Source: Prorocentrum cordatum | Taxonomy: Eukaryota; Sar; Dinophyceae; Prorocentrales; Prorocentraceae | Direction: 5' to 3' | Assembly: GCA_963575745.1 (NCBI GenBank) | Contig: CAUYUJ010004780.1 | Span: 360,812 to 424,811 of the forward strand | DNA: 64,000 bases | In this document: piece by piece, positions 33,212-43,386 of the stretch | Layout of the letters: each line of letters begins with the position of its first letter | Position numbering within the stretch: the stretch's first letter is position 1 | Program-made: the position numbers and the translations under genes | Notes under the pieces: generated by a model | What the model was told of the DNA's origin: nothing | Database searches by the model: none | What the model saw: the letters and a program-made list of their open reading frames with translations, nothing else

Positions 33212-33657
33212 CGGACCTCAAAACGCGCGCCGCAAGGGGCGGCCCAAGCGAACCCGCGGCGCATTCTCTTCGCAACGGCGCAGGGAACCCAGCCCCTATT
33301 CGGGGCCCCGTTCCGTAGATCATCCGCCCCGTTCGGCGAATCGATCGCGCGCGCGCCATGGCCCGAGGGGCGCCGCAGGGGGGGGGGGGCTTCGCGGCGC
33401 CATGGCGAGGGGGAGCCAGCAGACCCAAGGAACCACCGAGCCCCTTTCCGAACCCGAACTGAACATTATTCCAGGAGCCTCGCTGCGTTGCATCTGCTGC
33501 GGGGCGCATTCGAGCGTCGAGCTCTGTCTGGTAACCGCCTGGAGCTCGTGCGCCCACTGCCTGGCATGTGGAGAGGCGTCATGTTGAACGAGTGGACCAA
33601 GTTCCTGGAGCTGTTCCCACTGTTATCGCGGGTGGCCCCGCGGCCCGCGCCACCGCG

Positions 33658-34403
33658 GAAGGCCCCGAGCAAGTGGCGGCAAATGCGCGCGCCGAAGCCC
33701 TGGGCATCGCGTTTTCGGGCGGAGGCCATCGTGGTGCTGACGGCGCTTGCAGAGTTCCCGACGTTGGGGCTGCCGTGAAGGTTCGCCCCCTTTGGGGTCG
33801 CTGGGCACTCGCACATGCTGGGCGGCCTGATGCAGTGTTGGGGCCTGCTGCTTCCCCTGATGACTACGAGGCGGCGGCCTGCCTGCTTTCTGGAAAGGCT
33901 GGGCTACGATCTGGACTGACTGGGCGCGGCAATTTCTCGGGGGGGAGGCGGGGCCGCCACGCCTCGCGCGCGCCCGTCGACGAGGGGGTCGGGCTCCCGA
34001 CTGGGGAGGGAGACGGCGCTGAGTGCGCGGGCCCCCCCCCGCCTGCCGTCGTCGCGCCATGCTCGACGAGCAGTCGGACCCCGACCTCCCGCTCTACTTC
34101 ATATACCGCTGCTGAACACACTGGCTCTGCGAGTTCTTCTGCTCCCCGCTCACCATTGGGAGCTCGTGTACTCGCAGCCTTGGATGTGGAGTGTCATCCC
34201 TGCGAGTGGTTGGGGCATTCCACTGGTGCTGTGCTTATTGATGGATCGCAGGGCCCCACGGCCCTCGCTTCTGCGGATGGCCCCGAGCAGGCGGCGGCAA
34301 ATATGCGCGCCGAAGCCCAGGGCGTGGCGTTTGCGGGCGGGGCTGTCGCGGCGCCGTCGCTGCTTGCGGAGCCCCTTGCGCGGGGGCTGCCGTGGAGGCT
34401 CGC
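33658..34403 (+). repeat. Pair of 128-bp direct repeats in LINE-C
   Basis: Copies at 33658-33785 and 34275-34403 both read GGCCCCGAGCA(A/G)G(T/C)GGCG, GCAAAT(A)(T)GCGCGCCGAAGCCC, GCG and end GGGGCTGCCGTG(A/G)AGG(T/C)TCGCC. The intervening 490 bp contains the second copy of the LINE-B/C shared segment (33832-34097). Confidence 0.7.
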
Positions 34404-35349
34404 CACATTCGTGATGTGCGTCCTGCACCTATGCCTAGACCACGTGGTATTGCACCATTTTCCGGGCAGAATCAAATCGTGTTTCGCTGGAGGTCGGAGG
34501 AGCGCGGCGTTGTTGACGACGACTGCAAACGTTGGATTCGCGTGGTGAAGCGCGCCATGCACTTGCACAAGGGCGCCCCTGCTTACCAATGGCACGAATG
34601 TGCTGGCAGGGCGGGCGCCCCCTTGTTCAGCCGGGCCAAGCTGCGCTCAACTCCAGGACGCACTCGCGCGCGCAATCCGCAGGCAGAGTGGAGGGGCATT
34701 GTTAGCATCCTGCTGTTGCGATCTGTTTCGCCGGTTACCGACGGTCCGGACCGATTGCAGGCTCGTCGCTGCTCCTCGGAGCTCGCTCAGAGGATGCAAG
34801 GGCTCGACGATGTCATGGTGGCGAGAGGGTCGCGAAATATGATATTTACGTGTGGATGGGGTTGGTGGTGAATCTGCCCGCTGCGCCGTTTAACGACCTC
34901 CCGCGCCGTCTCGGGCAAACTCGTCGATGGGCAGACTTGGCTGCCGCGCGGGCTATGCTGATGATGGCGCGTTCGTCTTTTGTGAGATTGGTCAAAGATT
35001 CCTGATCTAAGGCCCCTGGCCCTGTCGCGCCAAGGATCCGACCCCCGCTGGGCGCGAGGGCCTTGGCCCCGAGGGCACACCCACTGCCAATCCCCAGCTG
35101 TTGACTGACTCTCGCGGTCTTGGGCTGGGAGGAGAGGCGGGCCGACCCTGTGGGCAAGCCTGCGGATATCATGCACATGATGGACAGATGCTGGCGGGTG
35201 TCGCAAGGGGATTATCCTGCCTCACTTCGGCTCGCTGACGCGGACGCTGCATTGCCCGGGATGGCCGCCGAGAAACTCGGGGCATTGACAACCTCGGGCA
35301 CCCAGGCGCGCAGAGGCAGGCTTCCGTTGGAAGGCAGGCGCCAGCGCAT
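34404..35349 (+). other. LINE-C interior without clear domain
   Basis: The frame 34392-34871 (FRWRSEERGVVDDDCKRWIR) is open and basic, as between endonuclease and RT in LINEs. Several stops follow. No conserved motif could be fixed. Confidence 0.35.
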
Positions 35350-35870
35350 TTGTTGAACGGCGTCGTGGAGCGCAAGGGCACGCGGTCCACGGCTCTCCCT
35401 CCTACGCTCGGGGCCTCCACCCCGAAGGAGGCAGGCGGCGACCGCGCCTTGGGAACGACGGGCGCTGCGCCGAAGATCTGGAGTATGGTGCGCGCTGAAC
35501 ATCCGCCGGAGTTGTCTCGAGGCTTGGCGGCTTTCTGTGATGCCTGCATGGCTGATTCCTCGGCTGCGCGCGCTGCTCTCGCCCGCTCGGTGCTTGGCGA
35601 GATGTCGTTGGCCTCGGGATTCGACCGTGCCGCTCTCTCCCTCTACTTCGAGGAATTCCGTGGCGCGGTGAGCTTTGTGTTGCTCATGGATGCTGCGCTC
35701 GGACGCGGCCTTCCTGCGATTATCATTCGACTGGAAGTTGAACTTCGCGCTGCCCCCAGGCCCCTTGAAGCGCAGCTAGATGATTTCGCGCGGCCAGGTC
35801 GTCGCCAAGTCTTTAGTTGCGGGATCGCACCATGGAGTTTCTGCTGCCGCGGCTATGCCTCATCGGATTA
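35350..35870 (+). pseudogene. LINE-C reverse transcriptase fragment, degenerate
   Basis: The frame has ASGFDRAALSLYFEEFRGAV, LLMDAALGRGLPAIIIRLEV and RRQVFSCGIAPWS. These line up by spacing with the LINE RT segment 'LDLxKAFExVxHxxLxxAAxxxGYPxxxLRLxL ... GIxAGSGxA'. The catalytic Asp position is occupied by Tyr/Phe and the G(I)xAGS block is altered. Assignment rests on alignment by eye. Confidence 0.35.
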
Positions 35871-36730
35871 TGGATTATGCTCATCGCGCGGGGCCTCCTG
35901 CGGATTTGCGGGCGCGCGCCGACGACGCGGTCGGCCGCGCGGAGGGTGCTCGTCCGAAGGTGGTTGCGGATCTGGTGAAGCTCGGTTTGACCATGGCAGC
36001 GGACTTCAAGGCTGTCCGACTCGAGATCTCCGACAATACCTATTTGACTGCATCCGCGGACTCTATAGGCCGAGAGCCCGAACGCAAGTTGCAATTCCCT
36101 GTGGAGCTTGCGTGTTCCACTGTGGATCTCGGCATCAACGCTGCTGGTGCACGACGCCGTGCTCGGGTCTGGATGATGAAGCGCCGTGCTTGCGCCCGAC
36201 GTCGCCGAAGAGAAATGCTAGGGGCCCGCGCGCTTCCTGCCAGCCGCTTAATCACAGGGAAGTTGTGGGCGACGGGAATCCACCCTCCTGCCAACTTCGG
36301 CTGCCAGGTCCTCGGAGCTCCACCTACTCAGGTGCTGGAGCTGCGCAGAGGGGCAGCGCCCGCTTTGGCCGGCACCAGACGGGGGCGCTGCCTCACCTCA
36401 GTCTTGAAGGCCGCGATGGGAGTGGCTGTTCCTGGCGTCGATCTTCAGGCGCGTGTTCCACGAGCCTGGGGTCGCGCGCGTGCGAGGCCCCCTCATATCG
36501 CCGATGTTTCTGTCAAGTGGCCTGACATTCGCGGCCCCACAACTGCGGTGCAAGCCGCTATGATACAGGCGGGATGGGGGCCTCGTGAAGCTCGGGTCTG
36601 GCGGCGTCAAAGGTCTGATGGGCCCGGGGGGCGGGCTCGTCTGCCCTCTGGTGACCTGGGATTTGATGCTGCAGTCGCGGCCAGCTTCGACAACTTACTC
36701 GGCGACTTCATGGGCGATTGCACTTTGTAG
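35780..36730 (+). pseudogene. LINE-C post-RT region
   Basis: A frame of 317 codons contains VADLVKLGLTMAADFKAVRL, a basic run (MMKRRACARRRRREML) and ALAGTRRGRCLTSVLKAAMG. The last resembles the 'RxGRRxTSAxxLA' block that follows RT in dinoflagellate LINEs. It overlaps the end of the RT frame in a different register, indicating a frameshift near 35.8 kb. Confidence 0.4.
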
Positions 36731-36960
36731 TTCTAGCAGGCTGCGTCCAAGCACCCTTATGGTGACGACCTATGTCCTCGGGCGGATATGCCACTTCTCT
36801 CTCGTGAGCTGGACTACCTGACTAGAAGAAAGGCGACGTGGATCTCTGATCGGCGAATATCACTGTCCTTGCTGGGGGCCAATGGCCGCGAGTTCGGCAA
36901 CGCAAAGCAGGCTGCGACTGTCACGAGGTCTGTCCTCGATGCAAAAGCGCCCCGCGAAGC

Positions 36961-37728
36961 ATGAGATCCTTCTTGGGGGCGTCAGGCTCCCGGGTCAGAG
37001 GTCGGACCCGGGACGGTCGGCCGCTGCGCGTCTTCGGGGATGGTTCAGGTGGTGAGTTTAGCTTGGGCCCGAGGCGCAAGCGGTGCGGAGCTGCCGTGGT
37101 TTTCATGATGCATGAGCCTGGCTCGGATTTGTTTTGGAAGCCTCTCTGCGGTGCTGCTGCGGTTCTAGTGGGCCGGCGTCGGACGGTTCCTAGGGCCGAG
37201 CAGCTCGTGTTTTGTCTGGCTCTGGAGCACGCTGGAGGGCCGCTCGTGCACGTCACCGACTGTAAGTCCCTGGTTTCCGACTGGCATCTTGGCAAGGCCC
37301 AGGCCCCTTGCGGCTTGAATGGGAACCTGTGGGTGAGGATCGGTCTGGCTCCGAAATCCCGTGGCCCTGCTGATGTCCAGACGGTGCACTTGGAGCAGGA
37401 TCATGATCGCATCCGTACCTCGTGGGGGGCCTTTCTGTGCCAGGGCAATGCCTGCGCTGACAAGTGGGTGGGGGTGGCTGCTAAGTGGTCTTGGGACTTT
37501 GCGGTCGTGCATCCGCCCCCACACACTGATGCGCATGATGCCGCAGCGGCGATGGCCCGCTGCGGGGCGAGGAGCGTGCTGCTGAATTGTGTAGAACTCG
37601 AGCTCTGGGTTGGGGCGCGCCCCCCAAAAGGCGACCGCCCCCCCTCCCGCCGAGCTGGAGTTGGCCATCCGCTTGAGCACGCATGTTCTCCGGCATTTCG
37701 CGGGCAAGTGGTGGTGCAAACTTTGTAA
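36961..37728 (+). pseudogene. LINE-C RNase H domain
   Basis: The frame shows the four acidic positions of RNase H1: Asp27 in RVFGDGSGGE, Glu80 in VPRAEQLVF, Asp100 in HVTDCKSLVSD and Asp167 in GNACADKWV, with the usual spacing. RNase H removes the RNA strand during element replication. All four catalytic residues appear intact, but the frame is lost near 37.62 kb and the natural C-terminus continues in another register. Confidence 0.65.
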
Positions 37729-37945
37729 GCATATTGTGACTCGGTCTCAGCTGGTTGCCGTGGATGCTCAGGGCTGTCTTCATTCTCTCGTCGCCAATGC
37801 TGGTGCGAGCGGTCAGGACGTTGCCCATGGCTTTGAGGATAATTCCCTGTTCGAACAGCTGCGTGGTGATCAGTGTGTCGGGGGTTCAATGTTGCACGCA
37901 TCTCACAGGCTCCACTTACTGAAAGACTTCGGGGTGAAATGTTGA
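37610..37945 (+). pseudogene. LINE-C C-terminal tail with CxxC
   Basis: In the +1 register after the RNase H frame comes THVLRHFAGKWWCKLCKHIV. A W-x-C-x2-C motif near the ORF end is common in these LINEs and probably binds zinc or nucleic acid. The frame stops at 37945. Confidence 0.45.
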
Positions 37946-38252
37946 TCTGCGCGTGGGTTAATACCTGCGACGGACGGACGTCGCCTTGTAGCAGCAGCAA
38001 CGTTGGCAAAATGTTTCCCCTTGAGCCATAGCGTCAACTCACAAGTATAACACGACACAGCTCTAACGTGCTAAACCTTTTCGTGGAATAGATTGTCCAT
38101 CTGCTACACAGATAGGACTCTCCTAGGTTTAGCTCCCTCTACTGCCTGAACCCCCCCGGGTCTGGCAGTCGGCAGCCTCGCGCCCTGGAAGCTGCCCCCC
38201 ATTCATGGGGGAAACAAGAAAACAGACAGAGCTCGGGAACAGATAGCAAAGA
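37946..38252. other. Junction LINE-C / Copia-B; no repeat recognised
   Basis: The interval lies between the convergent ends of LINE-C (plus) and Copia-B (minus). A 3' LTR of Copia-B would be expected here, but no copy of it was found upstream of gag. A weak 3' spliced-leader-like end (CTATGGCTCAAG, minus strand, about 38021) is not convincing. Confidence 0.4.
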
Positions 38253-38978
38253 TTATTGGAATGGGTGAGAAACAAAAGAGACGGGAGGAGAGGAGGAGGG
38301 GAAGACACCACCACCACCACCTGGGACGGAGGTCTGGAGCACGTACTCGTTCCAAGATATCATATTCTGGCCGTCGAAGGTCTTTCTAGAAGCAGCCTGG
38401 GCACGACTCTTGAGGTCTGGTCGCCCTTGTCGGCGTTCAACCTCAGCACCTTCATCGATCAGCACAAGGCGCCCACCCGTCATAATATCAAACAATGCAG
38501 CGTTTCCCTTAGATATGTCATCTTTGGTGAGGGAGTCCACGGGCGTCCTTCCATGTGGAATCCACCTCGCTCTACCCTTCGCCTTCTCAAGTGCCTCGCA
38601 TATTATTGCTAAGTCGAGGGCAGCGCGCCGGTCCTTGGCGCTCGCATGACCATCTTTCATCATCGTATCATATATTGATTTAGCGTCCACTACGTGAACT
38701 TGTTGTTCGCGGGCTCCTAATCTACAATCTCGACGGAGAACTGTCCTAATGGACCCGAACGGCAATGGTGGTCCCGGACCTCCACATCTTGAAACACAAC
38801 GTCCCTGTAGAAAACTTGTAAGAACTCCACTTCTGCAACGGCGGCTGACAAAGCCAGGGTTTCCCCCGCCAGGGTTGAAGGTACTTTGCGACGCAGTTTT
38901 GAATTGCGCCAGCCCAGGATAGATGCTTTGACTGATGCATTTTCCAGCAGGCTCTGGCCGGTCGCCAGCACCATCCAC
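38253..38978 (-). pseudogene. Copia-B RNase H, C-terminal part
   Basis: The frame has EQQVHVVDAKSIYDTMMKDG and later VDSLTK, the VxDxxSLYDxx and LTK motifs of Copia RNase H. The N-terminal half lies in another register (39334-38717), so a frameshift sits near 38735. The tail is Gly/Ser/Pro-rich. Confidence 0.65.
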
Positions 38979-39334
38979 GCGCCTTGCGTGGGGTCAACAG
39001 GGAGGCCTCTCTCGTCGGTGAGACCGTCGAACGCTCCCACTCCACCAGCATCTGAAAAGGAGGCAAAGGCCACATGCTCCGGGTCCAGCTTCCAAATAAT
39101 AAGGCCTCTCGAGGCCGAAGATCTCAAATGTCTGACTAACTTATTTGCGAGGGAAATATCGCCTGTGGTCGGAGCTTTCAATCGACTGGCCAGGATAGAT
39201 GCAACACCCGCAGCTTCTGGTCGGCATTCACGGCCGACCCAGTTCAACTTGCATATCAGAGATCTCAGAGCCTTGAACTCATGATGGTCCAGCGGATCGT
39301 CTCTGCGGGTCAGTCTACCACGGGCAACTGTCAA
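38717..39334 (-). pseudogene. Copia-B RT/RNase H connection
   Basis: The frame reads FKALRSLICKLNWVGRECRP, then VAFASFSDAGGV (first RNase H Asp), GWRNSKLRRKVPSTLAGETL (Glu in the 'SSxxGEtxAL' block). These are standard Copia motifs. It is separated from RT by two frameshifts between 39330 and 39410: the intermediate register reads RRVTISRQRATIDMEK. Confidence 0.65.
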
Positions 39335-39395
39335 CGGCTTGATTTCTTCAAGGATATCTTTTCCATATCGATAGTTGCTCGTTGCCTACTGATCG

Positions 39396-40856
39396 TTACT
39401 CTTCGCCCTGCAAAATCCACTGGCCCGGCCTGACAAAACGTGATTGCAGCAGCGTTCTGAGCCAGAATCTGGCGTCTGGCGACGAGGACCCAATGAAGAA
39501 ATCATCGACCTTTAACAAGATCATGTTCAAAATCTGCCCGTCCGATCCGTATCTCAGATACCAGCACGGCTCCAATAACGACCGCTTAAAACCATTCTGC
39601 TCGAGGAACCGAACAACTGTTCTGCGCCAGGCGACTGGTGCATCATCGAGACCGTACATATTTACCCGGAGCAGGATGAGGGAACCCTCGGGAAGGTCGA
39701 TCCCCTCGCACGGCTCGACATAGATGAGCCCTTGAGATCTTGTCATAGGGTCGATCTGGCAGAACGCATTCTTCACATCGGCTATGTCCGCAAGGAGGCC
39801 GACATTTATCAGCACTTGCAGGAACATCATAATACTCGAGGTTTGTGGCGTAGGTGCATAGACCTGCAGTGATCCTGAATCGGGGTCTCGGTGTCCGTGG
39901 ACACACCACCTGGATGTTGCTTCCGGCTCATTGAAGGCTCCTTCCACTGGCTTCCACCGCCTCAACATGCGGCTCGTGATAATGCGGTCTGGCTGAGTCT
40001 TCCTCACGATTCGAGCTCGATCAGGAGGGATCACTTCGGTAGCACCGGTGCCCATCATGACCTGCCACTCCTCGGCATCTGACACCGCGAACCTCGCCGT
40101 CTCGGCTGGTGAGAAGCTCTTAAGTGATACCTCGCCTCCCCTACTCGCCGCAGAAGCCCCTTCTCCGAGGCCCTCGATCCCACTCCAATCCTGAAAGTGA
40201 CCACGCAGCGGCCTGGCCTGGAGCCCGGAATCACCGACCACCCCACCACTGACTGGGGAGAGAAAGAAATCCTCTGAACCTCCCTCCTCCTCCATCATTG
40301 TTCCCGGTGGGGAGCGACTCCGCGGGCGCTCGCCCCGCTCCAAGCTCTGGGCGATGTCGCCCGCTGAGCGCCTGGGCTCCCGTCCAGTCGTGATAGGTCC
40401 TCGACCGGACTCACCGCCCTCGGCGCTGGGGCGCGGGCCCGAGGAAGAATCTCCGGAGGGAGCAGAGCCGGCCGAAGCCGGAGGGGGAGAGGAGAGAAAC
40501 GGGGGAGAGGAGGAGGAAGGGACCCCTGGGTGAAGAGAAGACGGCTCGTCCACTCGCAGCCTCCTAACTTCGGGAGGGCTACTGGCGGCTCGGAGAGGCA
40601 CTCCTGCCTCCTCACGAGCTCTCCTGGTGCATGCCGGAACATCACTTGGCTGCTCCAATCGGCGTCTCTGGAGTGACGGGATGGGCGAAGGAACAGGAAG
40701 AGGAGGAGAAGAAGAGGCGGGAAGAGGAGGAGGGGAAGGCGAGGGCTCTGAAGCCTCGGGCCTCGACGCCTCGGGAACGCCCAGCTCTTCACCGGGCGCG
40801 ACTCTGGACCTGCCAGGGGCAGATCCCTCTGGAGTACCTTGGCCTTGAAACTCCAA
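39396..40856 (-). pseudogene. Copia-B reverse transcriptase (RVT_2-like)
   Basis: After a proline/serine-rich linker of about 250 residues the RT core begins (EEWQVMMGTGATEVIPPDRA). Catalytic Asp360 is in LADIADVKNAFCQ. The LLKVDDFFIG box provides Asp451 and Asp452. LLRVNMYGLDDAPVAWRR matches the 'LxkalYGLrqAPrxW' block. The first codon (TTG at 40856) is not a start: it is the point where the DNA transposon interrupts the polyprotein. The frame ends at 39396 by a shift. All RT catalytic aspartates are present. Confidence 0.75.
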
Positions 40857-40886
40857 GGTCGATCTATAGTGCGGGGTCGAACTATA
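40843..40886 (+). repeat. Left terminal inverted repeat of the 9.4-kb transposon
   Basis: It starts CCTTGAAACTCCAAGGTCGA and continues TCTATAGTGCGGGGTCGAAC TATA. Differences from the right end are A/G at position 7 and T/C at position 17. Further inward, 40888-40960 holds GGGTCATACTTTTCTGCGGG and another GGTCGATCTATAGTTCGG. Confidence 0.85.
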
Positions 40887-41071
40887 ATGCGGGGGTCATA
40901 CTTTTCTGCGGGTCGATCTATAGTTCGGGCGCGCCGAAAATAGTTCGACCCGCCGTTTTGGGGCAAACGGGGCTTCAGCACCCATGCTCGCGCTCACCCC
41001 ACTGGGAGGGGTCCAACATATATTTGAGCCGACAGCAATAAATGACAACGATACACACAGAAGCGTTCTTT

Positions 41072-42994
41072 TCAAAGCATGCGCACAATCGGCCGGCCGC
41101 AGAACTTAGAGATGCATGCCGCTGAAAACGCTCTCATGGACCTCCTTTGGCCCCTCCTTCGGCCAAATGCAGCTGCAGATCCACCGAAATCCTCATCCCT
41201 ATAGTTCCAGTGCTTCGCTGGTTCACCGCCGCCCATGCACAGCTCCAAAAACATGCGCATTTTAGGCTTCACTTTAAAATGGGCAGGAAGCGCGTCTTGC
41301 AAAGCGGCCGTCTGCGTGGCAAACTTACTTGAATGCTCTCTAAGAATGCCCACAGCAAATGGGCGATTGTCAGAGAGTGCCTCGTAACACCGAGATAAGC
41401 TTTTCATCCCTGCGTGAATGGACGATTCTACAGCTGCCCGCTCGTCGACGCCATTCCTCCTATCAAGGAAAGCCTCCGCCATCTCCAATGCCCATGGAAC
41501 CATGTGCCTGAGCATCCCCGCGCCGCACCTCATCTTAGCCGTCTTTGCTTTTTTTCCTTTTCACAACGCCCCGCGTCAGTCTCGATCGGCGGCTGGTCTT
41601 CTCACCTGGCGGCTGCCTGTCGTAGAACGCCATCAAATGACCATGCAGTGTGGAGACGCGGCCTTTCTGGGTAGTTCCAGCCACCTTTTTGTGCGTTACA
41701 AGATACCATATCAAGCCCCCTATGAAGTCAGCCGCTACTCCAAGATCAACAACGTGTAACCAATCTAGCTTCAGCAACTTTTCGTTCGCATACGGCACTT
41801 GGAAGAGAGGGCACACCTGCTCGCCTGAAGCGATAATCTTCGCAAGGACTTCTGGCCATGTGCGTCGGTGCGTTCTCCACGGCGCGTCTCTCCCAGTCTG
41901 CGATTTCACCTGCGGGGAGTAGCCAAAAACACTCCTCCTCCTCCTCCTCCTCCTCCTCCACCCCTCCTCCTCCTCCTCCTCCCCCCCCCTGGAAGGGGCC
42001 GCAAAACGACGACGACGCACCCCCTCCCAGAGGGGATTTCCATCCTCCCCTGATGTGTTGCGCTCCCATGGCCTCGTCCTTCTTGATGTTGCACAGGAAG
42101 CATACTTCGTCATCTTGCCAGCCAGGTAGCTTGAGCACCTCCTTCATCATCTTCCAGTCCCCTTTGATCTGGCAAAGCACTCCGCCAATTGGTAGGGTTG
42201 CATCGGCCACTTGTCGGCGCTTCCTCCATGCGTCCTGCGCGCCGAAGGGAGAGCCGTCGTGCCGTGCCGTCGGCCAGCGCTTCGCAGCCAAGTGAACAAA
42301 GCTCCACTGCACCACTGCAAAAACATCATCAAATGTGTTGGGGCCCACGTGCTCTTTGAGGAACGCTGCGATTGGGACCCGCAGGTTTTTCCAGCGCCCC
42401 GCAGCCCCTGGCAACATGAGGCTGATGATCTCTGCGCTCATCGATCGGTCCCAGAAGCAAGGGGCCCCGTCCTGCCACGCGCCCAGGGCCACCAGGTCGT
42501 TGCGACCACTCTCCGCCCTTGCTCTTTGCACGTGGCGCAGAGACACGCCGTCGAGACTCGACGTCTCCAGTAGCACGCTCCGCTCGCCAAAATGATGAAG
42601 TTGATGAAGTATTTCGTGAGGAAGCATCATCGCTAAGTCCATCAGTTGTTCTGTTTCAGACTTGGGGTCCCAGCCCCTCACCTGGCAGTGACAGAGCGGA
42701 GGCCACCCTTTCCTGAAGAAATCCCGCCTGAACTTCCTGGCAGCGTTTTTCATGCCCGACGTTGACCCCGCAGTCTGCAGGTCGGAGAGACCTGTCGCAG
42801 ATGCAGAGACGCAGTCATTGATCAGCTGAGCGCCGCGCTGCCCGCTGACCACGCTGCTGCTTATCAGGTCCTGCACGTTCGCTCTCAGCCGCCTCTCCGG
42901 CGGCAAGCCCAACCTGTCATAAAGCAACCGCCGTCTGGAAAGCACCCCGCGGGGCCCGCGGGAGACAGGCGCGAGCGCGGCGGCCTTGAGCCAC
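41072..42994 (-). CDS. Gene E: putative DDE-like transposase, about three exons
   Basis: Exon 1 opens after the spliced-leader relic (frame QWLKAAALAPVSRGPRGVLS) and runs to about 42035. It contains VFAVVQWSFVHLAAKRWP, CQIKGDWKMM and VCFLC. An intron with a GGA tract and AGGGG hairpins ends at CCCCGCAG near 41916. Exon 2 reads QTGRDAPWRTHRRTWP and LLKLDWLHVVDLGVAADFIG and ends at AG|GTGAGAAG near 41605. Exon 3 starts after GGCTAAG at 41533, contains VKPKMRMFLELC and HWNYRDEDFGG, and stops at 41072. The acidic blocks GDWK, LDWLHVVD and YRDED are candidate DDE residues, somewhat like TNP2/Plavaka-type transposases. The same family occurs at 14.9-15.9 kb. No start codon is certain. Confidence 0.6.
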
Positions 42995-43009
42995 TGCAGT
43001 GGCTACGGA
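42985..43009 (-). other. Dinoflagellate spliced-leader relic before gene E
   Basis: The minus strand reads TCCGTAGCCA, then CTGCAG, then TGGCTCAAG. Both flanks (10 and 9 nt) are identical to the spliced leader; the leader's central TTT is replaced by CTGCAG, creating the palindrome GCCACTGCAGTGGC. The transposase frame continues directly downstream. Confidence 0.8.
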
Positions 43010-43386
43010 CATGCGCGGCTGAGGCAAGGAGCCCTTGCCCTTTTCCCGCGCCCCTCCTCCGCGCCCTCCTTCAATCCCTTTCATGCCCCTCCCCTCCTGC
43101 TAGTCCCTCCGTCAATGCAGTTACTGCCGATGGTGCCAAGCCCCCCTCCCCCCCGCCCCCCTCCCCCCACTCACCCCTGCGATGAGGGGAGCATCTTTAC
43201 TGGCAAACCCAGAAACATGCGGCCCCTCACGAAGGGGCACCCCTGGCAGAGGAAGCGGCAAGTTCTCGTTTTCCCATGGGCGTCGGAAAGGCAGCGCTGC
43301 ATGCGTGTCGTCGGGCGAGGCAGAGCATCTCAAACCCTACTGCATATATGCATGTAAATACTGACATGTAGATGTAGGGCCGCAGC

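Larger units (their letters stand above)
33568..37945 (+). mobile_element. LINE-type retrotransposon remnant (LINE-C)
   Basis: Plus-strand pieces occur in LINE order: a segment homologous to the region after the LINE-B endonuclease (33832-34097), a decayed RT (35.35-35.87 kb), a post-RT region (35.78-36.73 kb), an RNase H domain (36.96-37.73 kb) and a Cys-containing C-terminal tail (to 37945). All are separated by frameshifts or stops. Also inside is a 128-bp direct duplication (33658-33785 and 34275-34403) sharing GCGCGCCGAAGCCC and GGGCTGCCGTG. Confidence 0.6.

Noticed and set aside
38021-38040. Spliced-leader-like end CTATGGCTCAAG on the minus strand
   Set aside because: Only the final 10-11 nt agree, the CCGTAGCC half is absent, and no gene starts downstream on that strand.
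37946-38252. 3' LTR of Copia-B
   Set aside because: The interval has the right position, but no matching repeat was found upstream of gag, where the CCGGTCAG array has replaced the element end.
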